Shown in pieces: positions 23,809-32,298 of a DNA stretch of 36,671 nucleotides; positions within the stretch are counted from its first letter, which is position 1, and every line of letters starts with the position of its first letter. The notes below the pieces were generated by a model. That model was given only the letters and a program-made list of their open reading frames with translations, was not told the DNA's origin and made no database searches. Both the position numbers and the translations under genes were made by a program. Source of the DNA: Candidatus Lambdaproteobacteria bacterium RIFOXYD2_FULL_50_16 (GTDB lineage Bacteria; SAR324; XYD2-FULL-50-16); the NCBI GenBank assembly GCA_001783695.1, contig MFNE01000052.1, forward strand, positions 56,358 to 93,028, read 5' to 3'.

Positions 23809-25938
23809 TTACTGGCGCAACCAAGTAAAATAGTGGGTTAACCACAAAAGAACTCTTTTAGGGCTATGGGCCTTTTTCCAAACACCTGCAACTGCCTTGT
23901 TGGCCTCCCCCCAAGTGGGGTAGGGGTGAATCTGGGCGAGGATTTTGTTTAACCCAATCCCCTCTTTGAGGGCCAAGGTCCATTGATGGATCATCTCTCC
24001 CGCTTGGGCGCCGACGAGGGTAACCCCTAAGATTTTGTCTGTCCCTGGTTGCGTTAAGACTTGGACAAAACCTTCGGTTTCTCGCTCAATCAGGGCTCGG
24101 TCCAGTTCGACCAGGTTATATCGAGTCACCTCCGCCCCTGGCGCTTGGTCGAAAGTCGCCCCTACTTGGGCCACTTGAGGGTCAGTAAAGGTAACCCTGG
24201 GTAAGTAAGAATAATCAACTTTAAAAGCCTTCCAAGGGCTAAAAAGGGCGTTAACCGCCGCGTGCCATGCTTGATGCGCCGCCGCATGGGTGAACTGGGG
24301 CCCTCCCACTTGGTCGCCGACCACCAAAATATTTGGAAACCGGGTCCTAAGGTAGGGATCAGAGTCAATATTTCCATTTTTTCCCAGCAAGCCCAATTTC
24401 TCAAGTCCCATTCCCGCACCAATCGGATTCCGCCCCAAGGCAAGGAGTAATCGGTCAAAGGGAATCTCATACTCCCCCGAAGGCCCCTCCACCTGCAAAT
24501 TAGGGGTAAAGGCCAAAGTCTTAACCCCCAAATGAAGCTCGATCCCTTGGGATAAAAAAATCGTTTTAATTAATTCTGAAACCGCGGGTTCTTCCTTGGC
24601 CAAAAGTCTAGGGCTCCGGTTTACTAAAATCACCTTTGAACCTAAGCTATTAAAGGCTTGGGCCAGTTCGCAAGCAATGGGACCGCCCCCAAGGATTAGG
24701 AGCCGCTTAGGCAATTCTCTTATTTCCCATAAACTATCCGAAGTAAGATAGTCGATCTCCTCTATCCCCGGCAGTTCAGGGATCCGGGGTTTGGCCCCGG
24801 TCGCTAAAATCAGGTGCCGACCGGTTAACACCTGGCCATTTACCTGAACCCGAAAGGGGTCTAATACCTGGGCCCAGCCTTGGATGCAGTCCACACCCAT
24901 GCTTTTGTAGCGCTGTGCCGAATCATGGGGCTCGATTGAGGCTATCGCGTTTTTGACCGAGTCCATCACCTGGGCGAAGTCGAATTGGGCATCCATCTTG
25001 TTGATTCCAAACTCTTTTGAACGGCCCGCCAGCCTTAGTAACTTTGCTGTATTAATCAGACTTTTAGAGGGGACACAGCCATGATTAAGACAGTCCCCAC
25101 CCATCTGGGCACCTTCAATCAGGGCCACCTTTGCCCCCACTGCTTGGCCAATATAGGCTGAAACCAACCCGCCTGCACCTGCGCCCACCACAATTAGGTT
25201 GTAATCAAAGTGTTTAGGCCGATCAAAAGAGCGGTATAGACGCCAGGTTTTGATTTGCCGAATAAGCCACCGGGCGAACCAAGGAAACAGTCCTAGCAAA
25301 CTAAAGGCGATCCAGAGCCGAGGCTCCACAATCCCCGAGAGCCCCTCCAATCGACTCAATTCCAACCCAGCATAAACATACACCGCAGTTCCTGGTATCA
25401 TCCCTAGTTGGCTCGCCCAATAAAAGGTCCAAGCCCGAATTCCAGTCAACCCCATCAGGCTATTAACCATAAAAAAGGGAATCACCGGGATCAAGCGCAG
25501 GCTTAAAAGGTAAAAGACGCCGTCCTCGCTCAGGCCTTGATTGATTTTCTCTAGTTTGGCACCAAATCGAGCCTCGACCGAATCTTTAAGCAGAAAACGG
25601 CTAATGCCAAAAGCGGTCAGCGCCCCTAAACTGCTGGCAAACGACACCAGTATCAGACCAGGAATAAAACCAAAAAGGGCCCCCGCGAGGAGGGTTAAGA
25701 GGGTCGAACTAGGAAAGTTTAATCCTGTAAAAGCCAAATAGATAAGGAAATAGCTAGCCAAAACAATCACCGGGAATTGTTCGTAGAGGTCAACAAAACG
25801 AGTCTGTTGATCTTTTAACCAGCCCAGATTTAAATAATCCCCCAACCCGAAAAACCAAACTAAGACCCCAAGCCCCACTAACCCAAAAAAAAGAGCTAGT
25901 TTTAGGCCCTGCCCAGTTTTTTTGCTCAAAATAGGCAT
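23809..25938 (-). CDS. TVP38/TMEM64 membrane domain fused to mercuric-reductase-like flavoprotein
   Basis: This 709-residue fusion has two parts. Residues about 12-230 hold five or six membrane segments of the TVP38/DedA-like (SNARE-associated) type (FPSSTLLTLLAGALFGFIPG, RLIPVIPFFMVNSLMGLTGI). Residues about 243-700 form a class I disulfide reductase: the FAD motif IVVGAGAGG (about 249-257), the redox pair CLNHGC (283-288), a second nucleotide motif LLILGGGPIACELA, VVGDQVGG and a C-terminal HPYPTWGEANKAV with the active-site His at about 671. No N-terminal heavy-metal domain is present. It probably couples membrane events to NAD(P)H-driven thiol or quinone chemistry; the substrate is unknown. 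It follows the phosphofructokinase gene by one base. Confidence 0.93.
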   Translation of the reverse strand: MPILSKKTGQGLKLALFFGLVGLGVLVWFFGLGDYLNLGWLKDQQTRFVDLYEQFPVIVLASYFLIYLAFTGLNFPSSTLLTLLAGALFGFIPGLILVSFASSLGALTAFGISRFLLKDSVEARFGAKLEKINQGLSEDGVFYLLSLRLIPVIPFFMVNSLMGLTGIRAWTFYWASQLGMIPGTAVYVYAGLELSRLEGLSGIVEPRLWIAFSLLGLFPWFARWLIRQIKTWRLYRSFDRPKHFDYNLIVVGAGAGGLVSAYIGQAVGAKVALIEGAQMGGDCLNHGCVPSKSLINTAKLLRLAGRSKEFGINKMDAQFDFAQVMDSVKNAIASIEPHDSAQRYKSMGVDCIQGWAQVLDPFRVQVNGQVLTGRHLILATGAKPRIPELPGIEEIDYLTSDSLWEIRELPKRLLILGGGPIACELAQAFNSLGSKVILVNRSPRLLAKEEPAVSELIKTIFLSQGIELHLGVKTLAFTPNLQVEGPSGEYEIPFDRLLLALGRNPIGAGMGLEKLGLLGKNGNIDSDPYLRTRFPNILVVGDQVGGPQFTHAAAHQAWHAAVNALFSPWKAFKVDYSYLPRVTFTDPQVAQVGATFDQAPGAEVTRYNLVELDRALIERETEGFVQVLTQPGTDKILGVTLVGAQAGEMIHQWTLALKEGIGLNKILAQIHPYPTWGEANKAVAGVWKKAHSPKRVLLWLTHYFTWLRQ

Positions 25939-25939
25939 T

Positions 25940-27235
25940 CTAGGGCTTTGAAAAAGAAGGTTGTCCGGTCGATTCGATGACGTCGCGCCACATGCGCCCC
26001 GAATCGAGCAGGGTTTTTCGTTTCGAAGTAGCTAACTCAATGGGGATATTACAATAAACCCCATGCCAGATCGAAACCACCATGGCCGTTTTGCCTGACA
26101 TGGCTGCATGAACCGCGTTTTGACCCAACGTGGCGCAGTAAAGGCCGTCGTTCGTATTAGCCGGGATACTGCGCACCATGTAGCTCGGATCAATGTATTT
26201 TAGGTTTACCTCGCGCTTTTTCTTTTTAAAATAGGTCTTAATTTCTTCACGAAGGTAAACTCCAATGTCTTGCAATTGCAGGTTCCCAGAAGCATCTCGT
26301 TTGGCTTCAACACCTTGAAAGAACTTTTGTCCTGCACCCTCCGCGACCACAATAACCGCATGGTTGCTGCGATCCAGCCGATTTTCTAACTCGACCATCA
26401 AGCCGTGTTCGCCCTGTAAATCGAAGTCGTCTTCAGGGACTAAAACATAGTTAACATCCCTTTGACTCAAAGCGGCAGCAGCAGCAATAAAGCCCGAATA
26501 GCGGCCCATTAACTTAACCAGTCCAATCCCATTGGGGAAGGATTTAGCTTCGGAATGGGCACATTTAATGGCCTCGGTGGCGGCTTCAACGGCGGTTTCA
26601 AAACCAAAACTGCGAGAACAAAAGGAGATATCGTTATCAATCGTTTTAGGCACCCCAATCACTGCAATCTTGCGGCCCCGTTTCTCCACTTCTTCGTGGA
26701 TCTTATTAGCCGCCCGCAAGCTGCCGTCTCCGCCGATCACAAAAAGGATATTAATCCCTTGGCGCTCCATCGTATCCACAATGTCTTCAATGGGCTGCTC
26801 GCCCCGGCTACTGCCTAAGATCGTACCGCCCATCTCATGAATATCGGTGACCTCTTGTGGGTTCAAGTCCCAAAAGGGCAGGCCATAATCGGCGATAAAG
26901 CCTTGTAGTCCAAACCGAATCCCTTTAATCCTCTGCACCCCATATCCGTGCCAAAGACTAAGCACAATCGAGCGGATCACGTTGTTAAGCCCTGGACAAA
27001 TCCCACCACAGGTGACGATGGCAGCGGTTATTTTTTTGGGGTCAAAATAGATCAACGGAGAAGGGTTACTCGACTGAAAAAAGACGGGGTCACAGCTAAG
27101 TCCATCAGAGGTAAAGGGCTGATAAAGCACATGCCTTTCGCGCATATCGTCTTGATGAAACTTGAGTGGGCTTTTTATTTTAGCGTCACCTAAAGTCTTT
27201 ATTTCAGTTTGTTCTTTGGTCAACGGGGTCAACAT
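25940..27235 (-). CDS. 6-phosphofructokinase, ATP-dependent plant-like group
   Basis: This 431-residue protein phosphorylates fructose-6-phosphate, the committed step of glycolysis. Seen: VTCGGICPGLNNVIR (about 74-89), GGTILGSSRGEQ, the phosphoryl-donor loop GGDGS (168-172), PKTIDND (196-202) and GLVKLMGRYSGFIA. The Gly in GGDGS points to ATP, while the Lys in PKTID is shared with pyrophosphate enzymes. This mixed pair is that of the plant-like ATP group, not of the short bacterial PfkA. The protein has about 60 residues before the core. Its start overlaps the oligoribonuclease stop by 7 bases, so the two are co-translated. Confidence 0.93.
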   Translation of the reverse strand: MLTPLTKEQTEIKTLGDAKIKSPLKFHQDDMRERHVLYQPFTSDGLSCDPVFFQSSNPSPLIYFDPKKITAAIVTCGGICPGLNNVIRSIVLSLWHGYGVQRIKGIRFGLQGFIADYGLPFWDLNPQEVTDIHEMGGTILGSSRGEQPIEDIVDTMERQGINILFVIGGDGSLRAANKIHEEVEKRGRKIAVIGVPKTIDNDISFCSRSFGFETAVEAATEAIKCAHSEAKSFPNGIGLVKLMGRYSGFIAAAAALSQRDVNYVLVPEDDFDLQGEHGLMVELENRLDRSNHAVIVVAEGAGQKFFQGVEAKRDASGNLQLQDIGVYLREEIKTYFKKKKREVNLKYIDPSYMVRSIPANTNDGLYCATLGQNAVHAAMSGKTAMVVSIWHGVYCNIPIELATSKRKTLLDSGRMWRDVIESTGQPSFSKP

Positions 27236-27798
27236 ACATCCTCCTCGGGGATGAAAACGTGTTGTTTGTAATATCGCAATTCTCCAATTGATTCGATAAT
27301 GTCGTCTAACGCCAAGTGGGCTTCTTGTTTTTTATATTTCGGCAAACCCGGATACCATCGGCGGACCAATTCCTTTAAGGTGGTTACATCAATGTTTCGA
27401 TAATGGAAAAAGGCCTCTAGGTCAGGCATCAATTTGGCTAAAAACCGCCGGTCTTGATGAATCGAGTTCCCACAAAGCGGGGTCACTCCGGTAGGTGCCA
27501 GACTTTTAGCCCATTCTAAGGTTAACTGCTCAGCCTCCTTCATACTGATCTTTGAATTAATACAACGGTCAGTAAGCCCCGAGGCGCCATGATGCTTGAT
27601 ACACCACTGGTCCATTTGATCAAGCCTAGTTTTTGGGCAATAGATGACCAAGGCGGGACCGTTAGAAATGATGTTTAACCCTTCATCGGTGGCGAGACTG
27701 GCGATTTCAATTATCTGATCTTGTTCTGGGTCTAAACCGGTCATTTCCAGGTCCATCCAAATCAGAATAGCTTGGTTTGTTTTTTTTTGGTTAGTCAT
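27229..27798 (-). CDS. orn: Oligoribonuclease
   Basis: This 189-residue protein degrades 2-5 base RNA fragments, including pGpG from cyclic-di-GMP turnover. The DEDDh exonuclease set is present: Asp and Glu in WMDLEMTGLDP (about 16 and 18), Asp in SIHQDRRFL, and His and Asp in EAHLALDDI near the C-terminus. The length is that of the family (about 180-190). The gene overlaps the Hsp70-like gene as ATGA and phosphofructokinase by 7 bases. Confidence 0.96.
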   Translation of the reverse strand: MTNQKKTNQAILIWMDLEMTGLDPEQDQIIEIASLATDEGLNIISNGPALVIYCPKTRLDQMDQWCIKHHGASGLTDRCINSKISMKEAEQLTLEWAKSLAPTGVTPLCGNSIHQDRRFLAKLMPDLEAFFHYRNIDVTTLKELVRRWYPGLPKYKKQEAHLALDDIIESIGELRYYKQHVFIPEEDVC

Positions 27799-29327
27799 CC
27801 TATACCACTAGTTCTTGTGAGTTGAAAGGTTTCGCTATAGCCGGTGTGGTGATTAATTATTTTAAAACTAATTTCCCCTTCGGCAGAAAGGCTGTAAATC
27901 TCTTCGACCTCAAAGTCGAAGGGATGCTCGTAACGGGTCACCTCCAGACCTAATAAATTAGTCCCTTCTAGCCCAGGCGCGAAGGAAAAGAGGATTTGGT
28001 TCCAGACGGTTACCAGACCGGCAGGCCGGTCATCTTCAATAAAACCACATTCTTGGAAACGAAAAATCCCAATGTTGTGGCTAGGGCGATACCTTCGGCG
28101 CAGGACTAACGCAGGCTCACCGCGAGGGGGCAAGGGTTGGTCCTTTTCAAAAAGTCGATCGAATACCAAGGATTCCCCGTCGTCCGCTTCTCGCCACAGA
28201 CCAAAATGGCGGGTTAGGGACTCTTGCAGCCGAATTTCCGATTCTCGGTCCGACAAAATAGCTAGGCCAATGGCCACTGCCGAGTTGCAATGATGAGATT
28301 TTTTTACTTTGTGCTGACCATAAATATGCTTTAAGTTCCGCGCAATCAGCGGGAAGGAGGACATGCCCCCGACTAAGTAAATGGCGGAAAATTCTTCTAA
28401 ATCATTACTTGAGTCAATCCGCTTAGCCAGATTTTGCACCACCTCCACCGTTTTTTGAACCAAGGGTTCACAGCGGTCAAAATAATCTTTGACCGGCACT
28501 CGGACCAACAAGGGTACACCCTCGTTGGGATGCCATTCTAAAAGAATAGTCCGGCTTTGTGGGGTCAAGGCTTCTTTCTTTTCGCGGGCCAGTTCTAAAA
28601 GCCGAACCCTTTCGCCAAAGGTTAACTCTGGGCGAGGGTTGAACTGCTCTAAAACCATCTCGGCTAAAATTTCGTCAAATTGGTCGCCTCCTAGGTTTTC
28701 TAAGCCTTCGGTAGCGATGATCCGGTGGGTTTTGTCTTGTATCTCTGCGATACTGGCGTCAAAGGTGCCTCCCCCTAGGTCGTAAACTAACAGATATTTT
28801 TTATTTGACCGCTCGACATGCTTAAAGACGCTGGAGGTATATTCCATAGTCGCAGCCGAGGGTTCGTTAAGCATGTTTAATAGGTCAAACCCAGCACTGG
28901 TAAAAGCCTCTGCGGTGACAAAGCGTTGTTGGTTGTTGGTATTAGCCGGAACCGCCACAGAGGTTTTAAAACTCAAGGGATTTGAATCAATACTACTGGC
29001 GTGCCGTAGGGCCCGTTTAAAGGCGGAGAGGTAATCAACCAATAGCTTTAATACACCGTAAGAATGCCCCTCAATTTCGAGTTGCTTAGTGCGGTCAATA
29101 TGTTTGAGTAGAGACTTAACCGAACGGATCACCGTCCATTGGGGGTCTCCGATCACTTCGTAAGCTTCAAATCCAAAACGAGTTTCTCCCGCTCGAATCG
29201 CGATCAAGCTTGGGAAAAAATCATACCAGTCCCCAGCAGGGCTCGAAAAAAACACCACTGGGAAGTTGCCTTGATCGGCGATTGCGGCGACAGTATGGGT
29301 TGTACCAAAATCAATTCCCAGTTTCAT
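27795..29327 (-). CDS. Hsp70-family ATPase with short C-terminal region
   Basis: This 510-residue protein is shorter than DnaK (about 640). Seen: the N-terminal IDFGTTHT phosphate loop (about 5-12), LNEPSAATMEY, YDLGGGTFDASI, LGGDQFDE and GGMSSFPLIARNL, so the ATPase domain is complete. Only about 140 residues follow it, with no lid-like helices, so the peptide-binding part is divergent or reduced, as in YegD-like and other accessory Hsp70s. No DnaJ or GrpE gene lies here. The start at 29327 is fixed by GGAGG 6 bases upstream. An upstream in-frame start at 29369 would add 14 residues of unlikely sequence. Confidence 0.92.
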   Translation of the reverse strand: MKLGIDFGTTHTVAAIADQGNFPVVFFSSPAGDWYDFFPSLIAIRAGETRFGFEAYEVIGDPQWTVIRSVKSLLKHIDRTKQLEIEGHSYGVLKLLVDYLSAFKRALRHASSIDSNPLSFKTSVAVPANTNNQQRFVTAEAFTSAGFDLLNMLNEPSAATMEYTSSVFKHVERSNKKYLLVYDLGGGTFDASIAEIQDKTHRIIATEGLENLGGDQFDEILAEMVLEQFNPRPELTFGERVRLLELAREKKEALTPQSRTILLEWHPNEGVPLLVRVPVKDYFDRCEPLVQKTVEVVQNLAKRIDSSNDLEEFSAIYLVGGMSSFPLIARNLKHIYGQHKVKKSHHCNSAVAIGLAILSDRESEIRLQESLTRHFGLWREADDGESLVFDRLFEKDQPLPPRGEPALVLRRRYRPSHNIGIFRFQECGFIEDDRPAGLVTVWNQILFSFAPGLEGTNLLGLEVTRYEHPFDFEVEEIYSLSAEGEISFKIINHHTGYSETFQLTRTSGIG

Positions 29328-29333
29328 TTTGAT

Positions 29334-29338
29334 CCTCC
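29334..29338 (-). promoter_or_regulatory. Ribosome binding site fixing the Hsp70-like start
   Basis: GGAGG on the minus strand is 6 bases before the ATG at 29327. It is one of the few consensus ribosome sites in the window. Confidence 0.85.
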
Positions 29339-29409
29339 AATAGCGAGCCATGTTGGTACGAGACCCCAATCATATTAAAATCAATCTGATTTGGCCAGGA
29401 TTTTGAGAC

Positions 29410-29520
29410 TTACTGACCTATAATCCAACCGTCTTGAGCCAGCTTAGTTAGAAATAGCTTCAGTTGACCTGGTTCGATTGACCAAATGGCTAGCGCTTCG
29501 TAGTCTGGCGGTGTGTCCAT
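29410..29520 (-). CDS. Possible 36-residue mini-protein upstream of the Hsp70-like gene
   Basis: An ATG-to-TAA frame encodes 36 residues, MDTPPDYEALAIWSIEPGQ and then LKLFLTKLAQDGWIIGQ. It has an acidic N-terminal half and an amphipathic second half. The composition (two Trp, ordered helix-like spacing) is not obviously random. It sits alone in the 230-base gap between the Hsp70-like gene and the divergent glycosyltransferase gene. No strong ribosome site is seen (AACAGCTCTTG before the ATG). It could equally be chance. Confidence 0.3.
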   Translation of the reverse strand: MDTPPDYEALAIWSIEPGQLKLFLTKLAQDGWIIGQ

Positions 29521-29557
29521 CAAGAGCTGTTAATCACCCTGGCCGTAACCAAAGCTT

Positions 29558-31132
29558 ATGACCCCCACTCCCACCGGAAATCGCATATTTGACCGTTGGA
29601 TGGGCTCGCCCTATGCAATTGGTCTGTTGCTTATGATACATGGTCTGATTTGGGGACTGGTAGCCTTTTCTCAAGACGTCCATCCAGACATGGCCGACCA
29701 TTGGGTCTGGTCCCGGTGGCCCGAATGGGGTTACTTTGAGCATCCCCCGATGGTTGCTCTGACGATGAAACTTGCCACCCTGATTGGGGGCGACAATCCG
29801 GCGACTTTAAAGCTGGGCTCGATCCTTTTTTCAATATTAATTTTATACATTGCCTACCGACTAGGGTTGCTTCTTTTCGATAAAGCAACGGCCCTAGCCT
29901 ACGCAGTAATATTAGAAGGCACCCTCTATTTTTCGGCGGGGTCCGTTTTTTGGCACATTGACCAGCCCTACATGGTATTTTGGCTTTTAGCACTGATTAC
30001 TTTAGTTAAATTAATCCAAACACAAAATCTGAATTGGATGATAGCCCTCGGAGTGATTTTAGGTCTAGGAGCCGAGTCGAAATACATCATGGCCTTTTTG
30101 CCAGTGGGTTTGGTGGTGTTTATTATTTGGGATAAAAATTGGCGCCATTTGCTTTGGGCCCCCCAGACCTATCTGGGCGGATTGTTATGCCTTATTATAT
30201 TAGCCCCTAACCTCTACTGGAATCAAACCCACGATTGGGTGACATTTACTTATAATTTTAACAAAGGGATGACTGGAGCTAAGTTTGGTATTCATTTTAT
30301 TATCTTTACTTTAAGCCACTTAGCCCTATTTTCCTTGGTGTTTTCCCTACTTTTTTGGCGGCGACTTTTAAGTGGCCGGATGGGGCCAGTGCCCCTTAAA
30401 ATGACTGAAGGCACACCCGCCTCGCTCTACCGGCTTTTAATGGCCACAGGGATGGTGCCCATGGTGATCTTTACCCTTACCAGTTTTCGTGGTAGGGGGA
30501 CGGACCCTCATTGGGTAAACGTCGCCTATTTTAGTTTCTTTTTGCTGCTGGCCCGGTTTTTGGTGCTGCGCCGCCGGGAGGGCCAACGAAAAAACTTTGG
30601 CCGACTCTTGGTTTTTGGAATGCTTTGGAATCTTCTTTTCGCTGGCGCACTGAACTGGCAACTCCAATTTAACCCCCTCAATCATGATTATCCTGAAACT
30701 CGCTTAGCCAAGGTTTTAGGTTGGGAGGATACGGCCCAACAGATCGAGGAAGTATTAAAAAACAATAAGCTATACCTTCCAACTTATGTTATTAGCCGCG
30801 AATATCATCTATCCGGGGCCTTAAGTCTCTATTTGCCCAACCATCCTTGGCCTTATAGCATCGAAAAGCCGATACGCAACCAGTGGAGCCCCGTCGAGGC
30901 AGTATCCAAGGCGGGAGCGTTGGTCGTTTGCCCGCCAGATGAATGTGCGGAGTTTTTAGTCGAAACTCGGAACCGTTTTGTGGCCGCTTGCCCAGTTGGA
31001 GAGTGCCGGGAACCAACCTTACAGGAGCCTGAGCCAACCCGAGAAATGACCTTTTTGGGCCAGATCGAAACCTTCCACCGAAATTTTGTGGTGAGGCGCT
31101 TAAGACTATACCTATTACCCCCAAAAACATGA
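29558..31132 (+). CDS. GT39/PMT_2-type membrane glycosyltransferase
   Basis: This 524-residue protein has about ten or more hydrophobic segments. The first periplasmic loop carries an Asp-containing segment and WPEWGYFEHPPMVAL (about 52-66), the typical GYF(D/E)HPP motif of lipid-linked sugar transferases of the PMT/ArnT superfamily. The tail from about 390 is soluble and Cys-rich (CPPDECAEFL, CPVGECREP). It probably moves a polyprenyl-phosphate sugar onto a lipid A or envelope acceptor. It is coupled to the permease gene by ATGA, which agrees with an outer-membrane lipid role. The exact sugar and acceptor cannot be read from sequence. Confidence 0.85.
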   Translation: MTPTPTGNRIFDRWMGSPYAIGLLLMIHGLIWGLVAFSQDVHPDMADHWVWSRWPEWGYFEHPPMVALTMKLATLIGGDNPATLKLGSILFSILILYIAYRLGLLLFDKATALAYAVILEGTLYFSAGSVFWHIDQPYMVFWLLALITLVKLIQTQNLNWMIALGVILGLGAESKYIMAFLPVGLVVFIIWDKNWRHLLWAPQTYLGGLLCLIILAPNLYWNQTHDWVTFTYNFNKGMTGAKFGIHFIIFTLSHLALFSLVFSLLFWRRLLSGRMGPVPLKMTEGTPASLYRLLMATGMVPMVIFTLTSFRGRGTDPHWVNVAYFSFFLLLARFLVLRRREGQRKNFGRLLVFGMLWNLLFAGALNWQLQFNPLNHDYPETRLAKVLGWEDTAQQIEEVLKNNKLYLPTYVISREYHLSGALSLYLPNHPWPYSIEKPIRNQWSPVEAVSKAGALVVCPPDECAEFLVETRNRFVAACPVGECREPTLQEPEPTREMTFLGQIETFHRNFVVRRLRLYLLPPKT

Positions 31133-32298
31133 TTCTTTTTTGGTATTGCTTTTTGGAGTTAATCTTCCCTCTGGCTATGGGGACAGGGGTCTTAACTGCA
31201 ATTATGTTAATGGATCAGATTTACAAATTTGTTCCTTTTTTAAAGGCGACTGGCCTAGAAATGGCCCCTTTGATTTGGATGGTGGTGTACAGTGTTCCTA
31301 CCATATTGATGCTTTCAATGCCTATTAGTTTGATGATTGGCACTTATGTAGGCATACACCGGCTTGGGCAGGATTCAGAGATTACCGCCATGCGGGCTGC
31401 TGGAGTTTCGTTGTCTTACCTCTTTCGCCCGGTTATGGCGTTGGCCTTTTTAGTTGGTTTAATCACCACTTGGTTGGTCATGTGGGCAAGCCCCTGGGGG
31501 GTTAGGAGCCTAGAGGAACTAAAGTTTGAGATCTTAAAACGCCAAACCAAAATCAACCTTACGGTAGGCAAGATTAATAATTTTTTTGGCCAGAAAAGTA
31601 TCTATATCTTTGAACAAGAGGGTGACCTGCTTAAAGGCGTGTTTATAGCCGATTGGGAAGACCCAGAAGGCAAATCGATGATCGAGGCTCAAACTGGCCG
31701 TATCCACTTTGAAGAGTCTGAAAAACGGATTTATTTGCTGCTATACAATGGTCGTATCCATCAGCTTGGAGAAGAGGAGAACCACCGTTTAATCCAATTT
31801 GCCCAGCTAGACTATAATCTATCCCCGCCTAATCGAGACCGGTCCAATCTTCCCGCCCGCTACCGAGACCCCTCAAAGGGTCCGCAGTTAAACGATATGC
31901 AAATGTCGGTTGGGCGGCTTCGCAGCGAGATTGAACGCGCCAAGGCGGGAAGCAAGGACCAGTTTGAATATATTGACGAATTCCACGGGCGCATTGCTAC
32001 TATTTTGAGTTGTTTGGTCTTTGGTATTTTTGCCCTGCCCATGGGAATCCACGACCCGCGAAACCCCAAATCCATGCGGTTTGTCTATATGATTTTAATG
32101 ATGATACTCTACTACGCCCTTTATTCTCAAGGGCGGGCGCAGGTTTCGCAAGGTAAGGGTTCCATCTTTATGATCTATTTTCCACTGCTCTTAGCCCTGG
32201 CCATTGGGCTGGTCAATTATTTTAAAATCAATTACGATTTTGGCTCGCTCAAGGAATGGGTCGGGCATCGATTTAAGCAAAAAAAGGAAACGCCATGA
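31129..32298 (+). CDS. LptF/LptG-family lipopolysaccharide export permease
   Basis: This 389-residue protein has the family layout: two N-terminal membrane helices, SMPISLMIGTYVGIHRLGQDSEITAMRAAG (about 62-91) with the coupling-helix region that touches LptB, a third helix (about 100-122), a large periplasmic beta region (about 135-280) and three C-terminal helices from about 288. The family forms the LptB2FG transporter moving LPS from inner membrane to LptC. Whether this is the F or the G paralog is not clear, and only one copy is in the window. Both ends overlap neighbours as ATGA. Confidence 0.9.
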   Translation: MILFWYCFLELIFPLAMGTGVLTAIMLMDQIYKFVPFLKATGLEMAPLIWMVVYSVPTILMLSMPISLMIGTYVGIHRLGQDSEITAMRAAGVSLSYLFRPVMALAFLVGLITTWLVMWASPWGVRSLEELKFEILKRQTKINLTVGKINNFFGQKSIYIFEQEGDLLKGVFIADWEDPEGKSMIEAQTGRIHFEESEKRIYLLLYNGRIHQLGEEENHRLIQFAQLDYNLSPPNRDRSNLPARYRDPSKGPQLNDMQMSVGRLRSEIERAKAGSKDQFEYIDEFHGRIATILSCLVFGIFALPMGIHDPRNPKSMRFVYMILMMILYYALYSQGRAQVSQGKGSIFMIYFPLLLALAIGLVNYFKINYDFGSLKEWVGHRFKQKKETP

